Shown here one piece after another: positions 44,301-52,925 of a stretch of DNA of 64,000 bases. Each line of letters starts with the position of its first letter. Position 1 is the stretch's first letter. Both the position numbers and the translations under genes were made by a program. The stretch is from Terriglobus albidus (lineage in GTDB: Bacteria; Acidobacteriota; Terriglobia; Terriglobales; Acidobacteriaceae), in NCBI RefSeq assembly GCF_008000815.1, contig NZ_CP042806.1:3596001-3660000 (forward strand). The letters are read 5' to 3'. Under the pieces are notes generated by a model, which saw only the letters and a list, made by a program, of their open reading frames with translations, did no database searches and had not been told where the DNA came from.

Positions 44301-45994
44301 TAGCCGCCGTTGCTATTGAGAGTCTCTTTTACGACGCCGGCGGCAAGGCTTGCAATATAGACATTCCCACTCCCGTCCACAGCGACAGCCTCTACATTTC
44401 CCATGCCGGAGAACGCAGCGGTAAGGACGTATCCGCCACCAACGACCGGTGACATTTTGGTCACCTGGGTAGCATTTTGATCGACAATATAGACATTTCC
44501 GGCACCGTCGACAGCTACACCGACAGGATAGGACTGTCCGCTTGCTACTGTTTCCGCGGTATAGCTATTTCCTGTCCACGACCTTTTGATAACCGAATTC
44601 TGCGGGCTGTTATTGCTTACCGCTTGAGCAATATAGAGACTGCCAGCACCATCAGTGGCAACGGCGAATGGACTCACTACGTCGTCAAACGGCAATGCAA
44701 CTTTGGTTGCCGGTGAAAAAGTGATTTGTGGGCCTGAACCAAGGCCCTGGAGATAACCAGTAGTGATGATGCTTTTAGCAGCGTTTCGTAAAACTACCGA
44801 ACCATATCGAGTGCCGATGGATCTGGGCGTAAGCGTTACGTCCACCGAGCAGCTCGTACCAGCCGTATAAATGAATGAGGTTCCTTGAGTTGTACAAGTG
44901 CCAGTCCCTGCATCTGCGAAGTCGAGCCCGGCAGTTCCCTGGGTTAGTGTGGCAGAAGAACTGATGGAACCCGACGAGTCGAAGGTGAAGACGATCGAAA
45001 GGACAGAGCTGGAGCCTCCAACGGCGACGCTGCCGAAATCTCCGATAGAACTCAACTTTGACAGGCCATCAAAGGCAGACGACATAAGAATGCTGCCTTG
45101 CTGATCTGCTGTGATATAGACCGGACCAACCTTGAAATAAGTGGTTCTACCGAACAGTGTCTGAACATAGCTGCCATTCGAAGGCGTCAGCTTATACACT
45201 TGGCTTCCTTGAGGAGAGGCAGCGTTTCCATAGGTGGCGAAGTACACATTGCCGTTACCATCGACTGTGACGCTGCTTGGATAGCTCAGGCCACTGGCGA
45301 GTGTGCTTTGAACGTAGGCGCCACCGGAAAGGGTTTCCTTGTACACCTGATTGGTGCCTGTGTCGGCAATATAGACATTTCCAGTGCCATCGGTGGCTAC
45401 GGAACTGGGTTGCGAAAGGCCGGTACCGATTGTGCTTTGGATGTAGCTGCTGCCGGATGGCGCCTCTTTTAGCAGGCGACCGGTTTGATGGTCAGCGGCA
45501 AAGACGTTCCCGCTTGCGTCAACAGCGATACTCCAGGGTACGCCTGCACTGCTGCTGATCGTGCTTTGGGTATAGCTTGCCCCTGAAAGAGTCTCCTTGA
45601 GAAGCGCCCCGTGCCCCGAATCAGCGATATAGACATTCCCGCTCGCATCGACGGCAACGCCGAGAGGGCCACTCAGTCCACTGCCGACCGTGCTCTCCGT
45701 ATAACTTCCATTCGATAGGGTTTCTTTTATCACACGGTCGTGGGAGGAATCAGCAATATAGATATTGCCGCTCGCATCGATCGCTGTCTGACGTGGATTC
45801 GACAATCCCGAGATTGGCAGCTTCATTTCTGTACCGCTGAAATGCGCAGTCTGAGCATCGGCGACGGCAGGCGCTATCGCTAGCGAAGCAAAAAAGGCGA
45901 ACGCGACCGTTTTTCTAAGCCGGTAAAGAATGGAATGGGCAGTAGTATTGCGACCAGGCAGTAGAGAGGGCAGTCGATTCAAGAAAAGCTCCAT
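41342..45994 (-). CDS. Giant secreted NHL-propeller protein with seven 81-residue repeats
   Basis: The protein has 1,550 residues from the ATG at 45994. The signal peptide runs through LRKTVAFAFFASLAIAPAVADAQ. The N-terminal half has two sets of NHL repeats (NPRQTAIDASGNIYIADSSHDRVIKETLSNGSY and many like it) split by an Ig-like region (about 310-440). The second half has a beta domain and seven near-identical repeats (LSFAAIASQTYGNAPFTVSATS…VTYSVVSGPATISGSTVTLTGAGTVVLSASQ). The C-terminus has hydrophobic LPVAVALLILPWAG, Lys/Arg residues, a second hydrophobic run, TGCGG and a short Thr/Ser-rich beta tail, like the NHL protein at 27639. It probably sits at the cell surface; binding partners are unknown. 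Confidence 0.85.
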   Translation of the reverse strand: MELFLNRLPSLLPGRNTTAHSILYRLRKTVAFAFFASLAIAPAVADAQTAHFSGTEMKLPISGLSNPRQTAIDASGNIYIADSSHDRVIKETLSNGSYTESTVGSGLSGPLGVAVDASGNVYIADSGHGALLKETLSGASYTQSTISSSAGVPWSIAVDASGNVFAADHQTGRLLKEAPSGSSYIQSTIGTGLSQPSSVATDGTGNVYIADTGTNQVYKETLSGGAYVQSTLASGLSYPSSVTVDGNGNVYFATYGNAASPQGSQVYKLTPSNGSYVQTLFGRTTYFKVGPVYITADQQGSILMSSAFDGLSKLSSIGDFGSVAVGGSSSVLSIVFTFDSSGSISSSATLTQGTAGLDFADAGTGTCTTQGTSFIYTAGTSCSVDVTLTPRSIGTRYGSVVLRNAAKSIITTGYLQGLGSGPQITFSPATKVALPFDDVVSPFAVATDGAGSLYIAQAVSNNSPQNSVIKRSWTGNSYTAETVASGQSYPVGVAVDGAGNVYIVDQNATQVTKMSPVVGGGYVLTAAFSGMGNVEAVAVDGSGNVYIASLAAGVVKETLNSNGGYTKSVLFNNIYAFGIATDLQGNLYLATGDQVLKETLANGSYTQSIVASGLSGPHGLAVDGNGNVYIADTFASRVVKETLSGSTYTETLLAYPGNSPLGLAIAPDGNLFISSASANALLELDVTSPPSLTFPATNAGTQSSAQTITIQNNGNVALDFPIPASGNNPSISANFSLNSVGSTACPLVSYNGLTAGTLAAGAFCQLPISFAPPTDGTFTGSLVLTDTHLNAGAPNYAAQSISLLGSTLPIPTLNLMHVATQTYGRVPFTINATSPSDGVITYAVVSGPATISGTTVTLTGSGIVVLSASQAGTSTYAPATTTESFAVAQATPTLSFTPIALQTYGNPPFTISATSASDGAVTYTVVSGPATISGSTVTLTGAGTVYLSASQAATNRYKAATASTSFIVAPIVPTLSFTAIAPKTFGNPPFTVSATSASNGTVTYSVGSGPATVSGSTVTLTGAGTVILNASQAPTGNYGSATATTSFAVAQAVPSLSFAAIASQTYGNAPFTVSATSASNGAVTYSVVSGPATISGSTVTLTGTGTVVLSASQATTTNYTAATATTSFNATQGTPSLSFASIASQTYGNAPFAVSATSASSGAVTYSVVSGPATISGSTVTLTGVGTVVLSASQAADGNYKAATATTSFTVAQAVPSLSFAAIASQTYGNTPFTVSATSASSGAVTYAVVSGPATISGATVTLTGAGTVVLSASQTANGNYKAATASTSFTVAQAVPSLSFAAIASQTYGNTPFVVSATSASSGAVTYAVVSGPATISGATVTLTGAGTVVLRANQAATTNYTAATASANFTVAAQVFSVTPGSGSSSATTSRGGTATYTFSLAPSSGTIFPNAISFSVTGLPSGATATFSPTGLPAGSGATTVTLTIQISSQTAHNEHPSPGWPILPVAVALLILPWAGMKSTRKIPRLLAVFAITALSIGAWTSLTGCGGNSSSSSQTQTPKSYTMVVTATDATTGTQSSTNLTLTVQ
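41870..43570 (-). repeat. Seven tandem 243-base coding repeats
   Basis: A 243-base (81-codon) unit recurs seven times inside the large NHL gene. For example the same block recurs from 41913 to 42156. Each unit encodes QTYG-x-x-PF, SGPATISG-x-TVTLTG and ATAxTSFxV. The inner copies (3 to 7) are most alike at the DNA level, while the first (about 43330-43570) is the most diverged, which fits growth from the inside. Edges are approximate. Such repeats can gain or lose units by recombination. Confidence 0.85.
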
Positions 45995-46300
45995 GGTTAA
46001 GCTTGAAGATTGCAAGCGGCCGTACGAGCCGCGCCCGGTGTACTTCCAGAGAATCGGAAGGCATAAACGGCCACTCGTTCGACAGCTGTTATTTATGTAG
46101 TGAACGGCAGTGATAATAACATGGACGCGGCAGTTTTATCCCACCGTACTAAACTTCTGGAGTGCACCTGTTTCCGGGGCATTGCGGTCAATGGGCTTTT
46201 CTTTTCATAGGCATCCTGCCAGGTTAGTTTGCGAAAATTTAACCGATGCTGCTCCAGTAGTGAATTCCAGACATCGTCCTTCTGTATCATTCATTCGGCG
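45995..46300. other. Divergent promoter region, no gene seen
   Basis: These 306 bases separate the large NHL gene (-) from the acyl-CoA ligase (+). They must hold promoters for both. I see no convincing -35/-10 pair, operator palindrome, RNA gene or open frame with a ribosome site. Confidence 0.5.
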
Positions 46301-48088
46301 ATGATCCTCGACCTCTGTACCTTAAACGACCTCTTCCTCCGCGCCGCCTCCAAGGGCGACACCACGGTTGTTCTTACCCAGGCAGCCGATCATTCGTGGC
46401 ACCCTATCAGCTCCGCCCAGCTCTATGCCCGCGTACGCGCCTTTGCTAAGGCGCTGGAGTCGTGGGGTATCAAGAAGGGCGACCGCGTAGCTCTCATCAG
46501 TGAAAACCGTTGGGAGTGGGCGGTGACGGACTTTGCCGCGCTCGCCATTGGAGCAGTCGGCGTTCCGTTGTTCCCGACGCTGACCGCTGAGCAGACCACC
46601 TATATGCTCAACGATTCCGGAGCGCGGATCGCGGTCGTCTCCACGAAGGATCAGTATGAGAAATTGGCGTCGATTCACGAGAAGACCCCCGGCATTGAGA
46701 GGGTCATCGTAATGGACGCCGGGGAGTTTCCAGGCGCCGAAAGCTTTAGCCGCCTGCTGGCCGACGCGGACAAAGATCTGGCTCGTGATGCTGCTTTCGA
46801 CGCCAAACTGGCCGAAGCAAAGCCTGAGGACCTCGCCACCATCGTCTACACCTCAGGTACGACAGGTGAGCCGAAAGGCGTGATGCTGACGCACAACAAC
46901 ATCGCCCAGAACATCAACTACACGGTCGAATTCATCGATTTCAATCCGTCCGACTCCTGTATCAGCTTCCTTCCGCTCTCGCACATCACTGCCCGCATCC
47001 TGGACTACGAGATGTACGCCAATGGCTGCGTACTGGCATACGTGTCTCGTCTGGACCGATTGCCACCTGCGATGCAGACGGTTAAGCCAACGATCCTGGT
47101 GGCCGTGCCACGTGTCTTTGAGCGCATCCGGCATTCGGCAGAGACCAAGTCGCTGGCCTCTCCGGTGAAGGCGAAGATCTTTGCCTGGGCCATCGGCCAA
47201 GGGACGAAGCACCGGGAGGCGGTGCTGGCGGGGAAGACACCCGCGAGCCCTCTCTGGAAGCTCGCCAACAAGCTGGTTTTTTCGAAGATCAAAGAGGCCT
47301 TCGGCGGACGTGTACGCCTGTATATCGCAGGTGGCGCTCCGCTTGGCCTGGACAATGCCAACTGGTTTGCCGCAGCGAATATCAGGATTTTGGAGGGGTA
47401 TGGTCTGACGGAGACATCTCCGGTGATTGGACTGAACCACCCCACCTACAACCGCGTTGGCTCTATTGGCAAGGCACTTACCAATATTGTGGTGCGATTC
47501 GCCGACGATGGTGAACTGGAAGTGAAGGGGCCGTCGGTCTTCCAGGGCTACTGGAATAAGCCGGAGGCAACCAAAGAGGTCTTTACGGAAGACGGCTTCT
47601 TCAAGACCGGGGATATCGGCCACTGCGATGATGATGGGTTCATCTTTATCACCGACCGCAAGAAGGAACTCATCAAGCTCTCGGCTGGCAAATTCATTGC
47701 TCCGTCGTTCGTAGAAGGCAAGTTGAAGGCATCGAACCTGGTGGGCAACGTAGCCCTGTTGGGTGATAAGCGAAAGTTTGTCTCGGCGCTCATCTCGCCG
47801 AACTTTGCCAACCTGGCGCTGGCGGCCAAGCAGCAGGGAACGGAGCTTCCTTCCGACCGCAAGGCCGTGTTGGAAAGCCCGGCGGTGCAGTCGCTGTACA
47901 AGGCCGTAATTGCCGACGTGAACAGCACTCTGGCACCATTCGAGAAGATCAAGAAGTACCGTGTGGTTGTCGATGAGTGGACACCAGAGTCAGGGGAGCT
48001 GACGCCGAGCATGAAGCTCAAGCGGCGAGTGATCAACGACAAGTACAAGGACGTCATCAACGATATCTACTCTGTCGATGCAGAGTAA
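46301..48088 (+). CDS. Long-chain acyl-CoA synthetase (AMP-forming)
   Basis: This 595-residue enzyme activates fatty acids to acyl-CoA through an acyl-adenylate. Motifs: the P-loop YTSGTTGEPKGVMLTHNNI, the adenine site GYGLTETSPVIGL, the hinge region KTGDIGHCDDDGFIFITDRKKELI and the C-terminal KLSAGKFIAPSFVEG. This last form belongs to the FadD15/long-chain type found in many bacteria. The ATG at 46301 (MILDLCTLNDLFLRAA) begins the family alignment; the longer frame from 46229 is not supported. No strong ribosome site is visible. Chain-length preference cannot be read. Confidence 0.92.
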   Translation: MILDLCTLNDLFLRAASKGDTTVVLTQAADHSWHPISSAQLYARVRAFAKALESWGIKKGDRVALISENRWEWAVTDFAALAIGAVGVPLFPTLTAEQTTYMLNDSGARIAVVSTKDQYEKLASIHEKTPGIERVIVMDAGEFPGAESFSRLLADADKDLARDAAFDAKLAEAKPEDLATIVYTSGTTGEPKGVMLTHNNIAQNINYTVEFIDFNPSDSCISFLPLSHITARILDYEMYANGCVLAYVSRLDRLPPAMQTVKPTILVAVPRVFERIRHSAETKSLASPVKAKIFAWAIGQGTKHREAVLAGKTPASPLWKLANKLVFSKIKEAFGGRVRLYIAGGAPLGLDNANWFAAANIRILEGYGLTETSPVIGLNHPTYNRVGSIGKALTNIVVRFADDGELEVKGPSVFQGYWNKPEATKEVFTEDGFFKTGDIGHCDDDGFIFITDRKKELIKLSAGKFIAPSFVEGKLKASNLVGNVALLGDKRKFVSALISPNFANLALAAKQQGTELPSDRKAVLESPAVQSLYKAVIADVNSTLAPFEKIKKYRVVVDEWTPESGELTPSMKLKRRVINDKYKDVINDIYSVDAE

Positions 48089-48118
48089 GGAGTCGTTGCG
48101 TCCGAGCCCTTAATTGCT

Positions 48119-48188
48119 GTCATCCTGAGCGTTCGGGGTCCCCAGCGAACCTGTTCGCTGGGGTGATTAGCGAAGGACCTGCTTCATT
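48119..48188. repeat. Intergenic repeat-like element with hairpin (GTCATCCTGAGC…GAAGGACCTGC)
   Basis: The stretch begins GTCATCCTGAGC and ends GCGAAGGACCTGC, wording that I know as a common dispersed intergenic motif in Acidobacteriaceae. Inside, CCCCAGCGAAC (48140-48150) pairs with GTTCGCTGGGG (48153-48163). It may end the acyl-CoA ligase transcript. Only one copy is in the window, so the repeat status is from recollection, not from the sequence. Confidence 0.5.
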
Positions 48189-48300
48189 GGCGCCAAGAGA
48201 TCGTCCGAGAGCCCTATTCTTCCCCTTTCTATTGCGAAGAATAGGGCTCAACGTATGTGAGCAAGGAAATGAATGCACGAGCGGGAATTAGAATCCCTGC

Positions 48301-49095
48301 ATGCGATTCCGCACCGTTCTGCCTCTTCTTTTGGCTGCCTCGCTGTTGGCACAGCGTCCTACGCAATCTGATCCACTGAAGCCTCCTGCCTGCCCGGGAC
48401 GTAGTCCGTTTACCCATCCGACAGCGCAGCAGCTTATCGAGACGCAGCAACAGGCAGCGCACGATCCGCACTATGTTCTCTCCACGGAGCCGGTGCCGAA
48501 CTTTGCGCAGGAGCGGTACAAACTCGCGGACTACTACGACTGTGTTCCCGGAGCGGGCTGCTACTGGGCCGATATCGATGCACAGTACGACCGTGCGATT
48601 GCGATCCTGGAGCATGCCACTGCATCGCGGAAGCAGGGAGAGAGACTCGCTATCGTTTTGGATATCGATGAGACAACCCTTTCGGCCTATTGCGAAGAGA
48701 ATCGCGAGGACTTTGGCTACATCGGAAGCATGTTCAACCAGTGGATAGTCTCTCCGGAAGCCTCGCTGCCGATCCCGGGAACGCTGCGTCTGGTGTCAAA
48801 AGCGCAGGCCGCAGGTATCGATATTTTCTTCATTACCGGCCGTCCGGAAGAACAACGCGAGGCTACGGCTCGTAATCTGCAGACAGCGGGCTTCCATGGG
48901 TGGAAGCAGCTTTATCTGCGGGAACCGGGGAAGTATCCCTCAACGATCGCCTACAAATCAGCGCAGAGGGCGAAGATTGTGGCAGCCGGATATCGGCTGA
49001 TCCTCAATATCGGAGATCAGTACAGCGATCTGTTCGGAGAGCCGCAGGCTGAGACGAGTGTAAAGCTGCCAAACCCGTTCTATTACCTGCCTTAG
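48301..49095 (+). CDS. Secreted HAD-family acid phosphatase (class B/C, PF03767-like)
   Basis: The 264-residue protein has a signal peptide (MRFRTVLPLLLAASLLAQ). The HAD nucleophile motif is VLDIDETTLS, followed by FFITGRPEEQREATARNL (motif II) and LNIGDQYSDL (motif IV with the second Asp pair). The layout matches plant-VSP/e(P4)-like acid phosphatases. It probably releases phosphate from extracytoplasmic esters, and works alongside the PhoD enzyme in the same window. Two Cys in DYYDCVPGAGCYW may form a disulfide. Its stop codon overlaps the start of a dispersed repeat. Confidence 0.88.
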   Translation: MRFRTVLPLLLAASLLAQRPTQSDPLKPPACPGRSPFTHPTAQQLIETQQQAAHDPHYVLSTEPVPNFAQERYKLADYYDCVPGAGCYWADIDAQYDRAIAILEHATASRKQGERLAIVLDIDETTLSAYCEENREDFGYIGSMFNQWIVSPEASLPIPGTLRLVSKAQAAGIDIFFITGRPEEQREATARNLQTAGFHGWKQLYLREPGKYPSTIAYKSAQRAKIVAAGYRLILNIGDQYSDLFGEPQAETSVKLPNPFYYLP

Positions 49096-49207
49096 AGCGT
49101 TTTTCCTGTAGGTGTAGAGTAGGGCTTCCGCATTTATGGGCGTTTTCCGCAATGAAAACGCCGCTGCACACCTCTTCCGGGATACCTAGCAACAGGGAAA
49201 ATGCTCT
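49094..49207 (+). repeat. Dispersed palindromic element, copy A
   Basis: This 114-base element starts AGAGCGTTTTTCCTGT and ends ACAGGGAAAATGCTCT, imperfect 16-base terminal inverted repeats. The centre is a hairpin, GGCGTTTTC-CGCAAT-GAAAACGCC. Copies B (51474-51585) and C (55291-55377, reverse) share it closely. Copy A begins inside the stop codon of the phosphatase gene. It has no coding content. Confidence 0.85.
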
Positions 49208-49213
49208 AAATGT

Positions 49214-49247
49214 CATATCCCGCCCTCACAGGTAAGGGCGGGATATG
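49214..49247. terminator. Bidirectional terminator between phosphatase and deoC
   Basis: CATATCCCGCCCT (49214-49226) and AGGGCGGGATATG (49235-49247) form a perfect 13-bp stem with an 8-base loop. It lies between convergent genes. Confidence 0.82.
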
Positions 49248-49261
49248 CGGGAGTGCCTTTC

Positions 49262-50026
49262 TCAATATCCAGCAGTAGGAACGGCAGCCGCATCTGTAGG
49301 ATTGGCCAGCTCGTTCACGATGCGCACCGACGCGGAGGCCCCGATTCGGGTGGCTCCAGCAAAAAGCATTGCCTGGGCGTCGGCCAGGCTGCGAATGCCG
49401 CCGGAGGCCTTGACGCCACAGCGGATTCCGGCGACGCCCCGCATGAGTTGGATATCGTCGACCGTCGCTCCGCCTGTCGAGAAGCCGGTCGAGGTCTTGA
49501 TGAAGTCGGCGCCGGCTTCGATAGCAAGCTCACTGGCGCGCATCTTGTCTTCAAAGCTCAGAAGGCAGGTCTCCAGAATGACCTTCAGAATGCCGCCGTG
49601 GGCGTGGACAACCTCGGCGACGATGTGGATGTCGTGCTTGACGGCGTCGAATTCGCCGGACTTAAGAAGACCAATATTCAGCACCATATCGACGTCATGC
49701 GCGCCCAGGGCGAGGACGCGCCCCGCCTCTTCCTTTTTGCTGGCGGTCAGAGTGGCGCCCAGTGGGAACCCGATGACGACGCCGACTGGTACTCCCGTGC
49801 CCTTCAATGCCGCCGCGGCTGTTCCTGTCCAGAAGGGATTCACCATGGCGCACGCGAACTTGTACTTCGCAGCCTCCTCGCAGATAGCCAGTACCTGGGT
49901 GCGTGTGGCGTCCGGCTTCAACAGTGTGTGATCCAGTACCGCAGCCAGGGCTGCGGGAGAAGAGAGTGCCTGCGCAGCAAAGCTGGCGGCGTCGAAGGTG
50001 GTCGGGTCAGGGACCGAGATACTCAT
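49262..50026 (-). CDS. deoC: Deoxyribose-phosphate aldolase
   Basis: DeoC cleaves deoxyribose 5-phosphate to acetaldehyde and glyceraldehyde 3-phosphate in nucleoside breakdown. The 254-residue protein shows LDHTLLKPDAT near the N-terminus, ACAMVNPFW, VIGFPLGA, the Schiff-base lysine in DFIKTSTGF and the second lysine in CGVKASGGIRS. The ATG at 50026 has an AGGAG site. The upstream in-frame start at 50065 is not supported. It is divergent from a sugar MFS transporter, which hints at a shared sugar/nucleoside role. Confidence 0.95.
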   Translation of the reverse strand: MSISVPDPTTFDAASFAAQALSSPAALAAVLDHTLLKPDATRTQVLAICEEAAKYKFACAMVNPFWTGTAAAALKGTGVPVGVVIGFPLGATLTASKKEEAGRVLALGAHDVDMVLNIGLLKSGEFDAVKHDIHIVAEVVHAHGGILKVILETCLLSFEDKMRASELAIEAGADFIKTSTGFSTGGATVDDIQLMRGVAGIRCGVKASGGIRSLADAQAMLFAGATRIGASASVRIVNELANPTDAAAVPTAGY

Positions 50027-50172
50027 ATTGCTCCTGCGTACGGCCCATGTTGGGCCCAAGAGCATATTCTATGCCCGAAAAATACAGGCAGAGACAAAAG
50101 TGGATGGACCAATCGATGATTTTCGCTGGCTTACAATCACCCTTGTTGGTTTGTTAACACGAAGAGGTTGGG

Positions 50173-51474
50173 ATGGAGCTTACAACAACGCAGTCGATCT
50201 CGGGTGGACCAGAGACGACAAACATGAAGGCCCTTTCGACAGCGACCGTGCTGTTCTTTATGTGGGGTTTTCTAACTTGTCTGAATGACATTCTGATTCC
50301 TCACCTGAAGATGGTCTTCGAACTGAGCTATGCCCAGGCCATGCTGATACAGTTTGCCTTCTTCTCCTCCTACTTCGTCTTCGCTATTCCGTCCGGCAAG
50401 CTGGTGGACTTCATCGGATACAAACGCACCATGATTGCCGGCCTGCTGACGATGGCCGTAGGTGCTCTGTTGTTTCTTCCCGCGGCTTCGCTGGCGGCTT
50501 TTCCGCTCTTTCTCGCTGCCCTGGTCGTACTTGCCGCGGGTATCACGGCCTTGCAGGTTGCAGCGAATCCGTATGTAGCCAACCTTGGACCGCAGCGTAC
50601 AGCCAGCAGCCGCTTGAACCTGGCACAGGCCTTCAACTCGCTGGGAACGACGGTGGCTCCGTACGTGGGCAGCGCTCTGATTCTCGGCGCCGCCACAGTC
50701 GAAGCGCCGAGGCTCGGCAGCCTTACCCAGGCAGCGTTGCAGCAGTTCCGTGCGCAACAGGCTTCGACTGTGCGCCTGCCATATCTCGGGATCGCTGGTT
50801 TGTTAATTCTGCTTGCGGTAGCGCTGGCGGTCATCAAGCTTCCGCCTATGGGCGGGTTGACGCAGGACTTCCGTCCCGATGAGCGCGGTTCCTCATGGGG
50901 AGCGCTGTTGGGGCATCCGCAGCTTCTGCTGGGAGCGGTCGGCATCTTCCTCTATGTCGGTGCAGAGGTGACGATAGGAAGCTTTTTGGTGAACTATATG
51001 CACCTGCCCGAGATCAGCGGATTCACCGAAGCAGTGGCAGCGAGGTATGTATCGATCTATTGGCTGGGCGCGATGATCGGACGGTTCGTCGGTTCAGCGG
51101 TGCTGCAGAAGGTGAAGACCTCCAAGCTGCTTGCGTTGGCAGCGACGGCAGCATGCCTGTTGGTATTGCTGAGCATGTTGAGCACGGGTCATACGGCGAT
51201 GTGGTCGATTCTGGCGGTAGGTCTGTTCAATTCCATCATGTTTCCGAGCATCTTCACGCTCGGTATCGCTAATCTGGGCGAATTGACGAGCAAGGGATCG
51301 AGCCTGATGGTCTGCGCCATCGTCGGTGGGGCGGTGATCCCGCTCTTCTCAGGCTTCGTGGCCGATAAGATCGGTGTGCAGCACGCTCTGATGGTGGCGG
51401 CTGCCTGCTACGTATACATCGTGATCTTCGGGTTGCGAGGCGATCACAGTGCCACGGAGCACCGCGCAGCCTAA
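50173..51474 (+). CDS. FHS/FucP-type sugar MFS transporter
   Basis: The 433-residue protein has twelve membrane segments and the FHS-family landmarks FFMWGFLTCLNDILIPHLK, the SGKLVDFIGYKRTM loop, QVAANPYVANLGPQRTASSRLNLAQAFNSLGTTVAP (in parts) and NSIMFPSIFTLGIANLG. These fit the fucose or glucose/galactose:H+ symporters. The exact sugar cannot be deduced. A GAGGTT site lies before the ATG. Its stop codon abuts palindromic element copy B. It shares a divergent promoter region of about 146 bases with deoC. Confidence 0.88.
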   Translation: MELTTTQSISGGPETTNMKALSTATVLFFMWGFLTCLNDILIPHLKMVFELSYAQAMLIQFAFFSSYFVFAIPSGKLVDFIGYKRTMIAGLLTMAVGALLFLPAASLAAFPLFLAALVVLAAGITALQVAANPYVANLGPQRTASSRLNLAQAFNSLGTTVAPYVGSALILGAATVEAPRLGSLTQAALQQFRAQQASTVRLPYLGIAGLLILLAVALAVIKLPPMGGLTQDFRPDERGSSWGALLGHPQLLLGAVGIFLYVGAEVTIGSFLVNYMHLPEISGFTEAVAARYVSIYWLGAMIGRFVGSAVLQKVKTSKLLALAATAACLLVLLSMLSTGHTAMWSILAVGLFNSIMFPSIFTLGIANLGELTSKGSSLMVCAIVGGAVIPLFSGFVADKIGVQHALMVAAACYVYIVIFGLRGDHSATEHRAA

Positions 51475-51585
51475 GCATTTCTCCTGTAGGTGTAGTGCAG
51501 GGCTTATGCATCTATGGGCGTTTTCCGCAATGAAAACGCCGCTGCACGCTCCTCCCGGGATGCCCAGCAACAGGAGAAACGCTCT
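51474..51585 (+). repeat. Dispersed palindromic element, copy B
   Basis: This 112-base copy starts AGCATTTCTCCTGTAGG, right at the sugar transporter stop, and ends CAACAGGAGAAACGCTCT, 4 bases before the next ATG. The central GGCGTTTTC-CGCAAT-GAAAACGCC hairpin is identical to copy A. The only purine-rich ribosome site for the next gene (CAGGAG at 51571) lies within the repeat. The element therefore fills the whole intergenic space between two MFS genes. Confidence 0.88.
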
Positions 51586-51589
51586 AGAT

Positions 51590-52780
51590 ATGGCAATACG
51601 CAAGTCGCTGCTGGCTCTGGCTGTCTCGGCCTTCGGAATCGGGACGACTGAGTACGTCATTATGGGTCTGTTGCCGGAACTGGCGGCGGACTTCCATGTC
51701 TCGATTCCGCGCGCGGGCATCCTGGTCTCTGGCTACGCCCTGAGTGTGACCGTCGGTTCGCCGATCCTGGCGGTTCTGATGGCCCGCATGGATCGCAAGC
51801 TGGCGCTGCTGTGGCTGATGGCGTTATTTTTGCTGGGGAATGTCGGCTGCGCTCTTGCGCCGAACTTCCAGCTTCTGCTGATCGCTCGCATCATTACTGC
51901 TCTCTGCCACGGAACCTTCTTCGGTATCGGTAGCGTGGTGGCGTCCACAATGGTTCACCGCAGCGAACGAGCACAGGCCATCGCACTGATGTTCAGCGGC
52001 CTGACACTGGCGAACGTGCTGGGTGTGCCGGCGGGAACCGCGCTGGGGCAGGCCTTCGGCTGGCGGTCGACCTTCTGGGCTCTTATCCCGATCGGGCTTG
52101 TAGCAGGCGCGGGCCTGTGGAGCCTGGTGCCATCGCAGATGCCGGATCGCGTACATGTGAAAGACGAGGTCCGGACCCTGCTGAAGCCGCAGGTCCTGAT
52201 GGTCCTGGTACTCAGCACCATCTCTTCGACCTCATTGTTTGCTGTCTTTACTTACATTGCGCCGATCCTGCGGGACGTGACGGGGCTGTCGCCTCACTCG
52301 GTGGCGATCGTCCTGGTGCTCTTCGGCGTCGGGATCACGGTCGGCAATCTGATCGGGGCGAAATTGAGCGACTGGAAGCAGTTGCCGAGCTTTCTCGGAT
52401 GCTGCGCTGTGCTGATCTGCCTGTTGCTGGTGATGCCGATGGCGCAGCGGTATCCGCTGACCTCGATTGCGATGGTGCCCCTGTGGGGTATGGTGCACTT
52501 CGCCATGGGAAGCCCGTTGCAATCGCGCGTTGTGGATCAGGCGAGGGGAGCTCCAAACCTGGCTGCGACGATGAACCAGGGGGCCTACAACCTCGGCAAT
52601 GCGCTGGGCGCAAGCGTTGGTGGTGTTGCTCTAACGATGGGCCTCGGCTACGGGCAGCTTGGATATCTGGCAGCAGCGATCGCCGGCGTGGTGCTCGTGC
52701 TGGGCTTTATTGAATTGAAGGCCGACCGGAAGAGGCCGAAGCACACGACGAATTCGATGTTTGTGCCGATGGGCCACTAA
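51590..52780 (+). CDS. MFS transporter, YdhP/AraJ-like
   Basis: The 396-residue protein with twelve membrane segments starts MAIRKSLLALAVSAFGIGTTEYVIMGLLPELA, a signature of the YdhP/AraJ/purine-efflux DHA1 branch. LMARMDRKLALLW is the loop 2-3 motif, and NLAATMNQGAYNLGNALGASVGG is a typical late motif. Such pumps export drugs, sugars or purine nucleosides. Longer frames from 51449 run through the repeat and are not credible. It follows the FucP-like gene with only the repeat between. Confidence 0.88.
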   Translation: MAIRKSLLALAVSAFGIGTTEYVIMGLLPELAADFHVSIPRAGILVSGYALSVTVGSPILAVLMARMDRKLALLWLMALFLLGNVGCALAPNFQLLLIARIITALCHGTFFGIGSVVASTMVHRSERAQAIALMFSGLTLANVLGVPAGTALGQAFGWRSTFWALIPIGLVAGAGLWSLVPSQMPDRVHVKDEVRTLLKPQVLMVLVLSTISSTSLFAVFTYIAPILRDVTGLSPHSVAIVLVLFGVGITVGNLIGAKLSDWKQLPSFLGCCAVLICLLLVMPMAQRYPLTSIAMVPLWGMVHFAMGSPLQSRVVDQARGAPNLAATMNQGAYNLGNALGASVGGVALTMGLGYGQLGYLAAAIAGVVLVLGFIELKADRKRPKHTTNSMFVPMGH

Positions 52781-52871
52781 ACCGCTTTTTTGTTTGTCAT
52801 TTCGTAGCGCAGCGCAGAAATCTGCTTTTCTGCCCACACTTCGATAGCCGTACACAGGGCAGCGAAAACGG

Positions 52872-52919
52872 GTTCGAGCTTCGCTCGAACGGCCCATGTC
52901 CCCCTGAGGGACATGGGCC
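52872..52919. terminator. Two hairpins between MFS gene and hpt
   Basis: GTTCGAG/CTCGAAC (52872-52890) and GGCCCATGTCCC/GGGACATGGGCC (52891-52902 with 52908-52919) are back-to-back perfect stems between convergent genes. The preceding GTCATTTCGTAGCGCAGCGC…AGAAATCTGC resembles intergenic repeats of this lineage. Confidence 0.75.
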
Positions 52920-52925
52920 ACCAGA

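Noticed and set aside
51449-51589. Longer start for the YdhP-like transporter
   Set aside because: The added 47 residues are a translation of the palindromic repeat, not family sequence.
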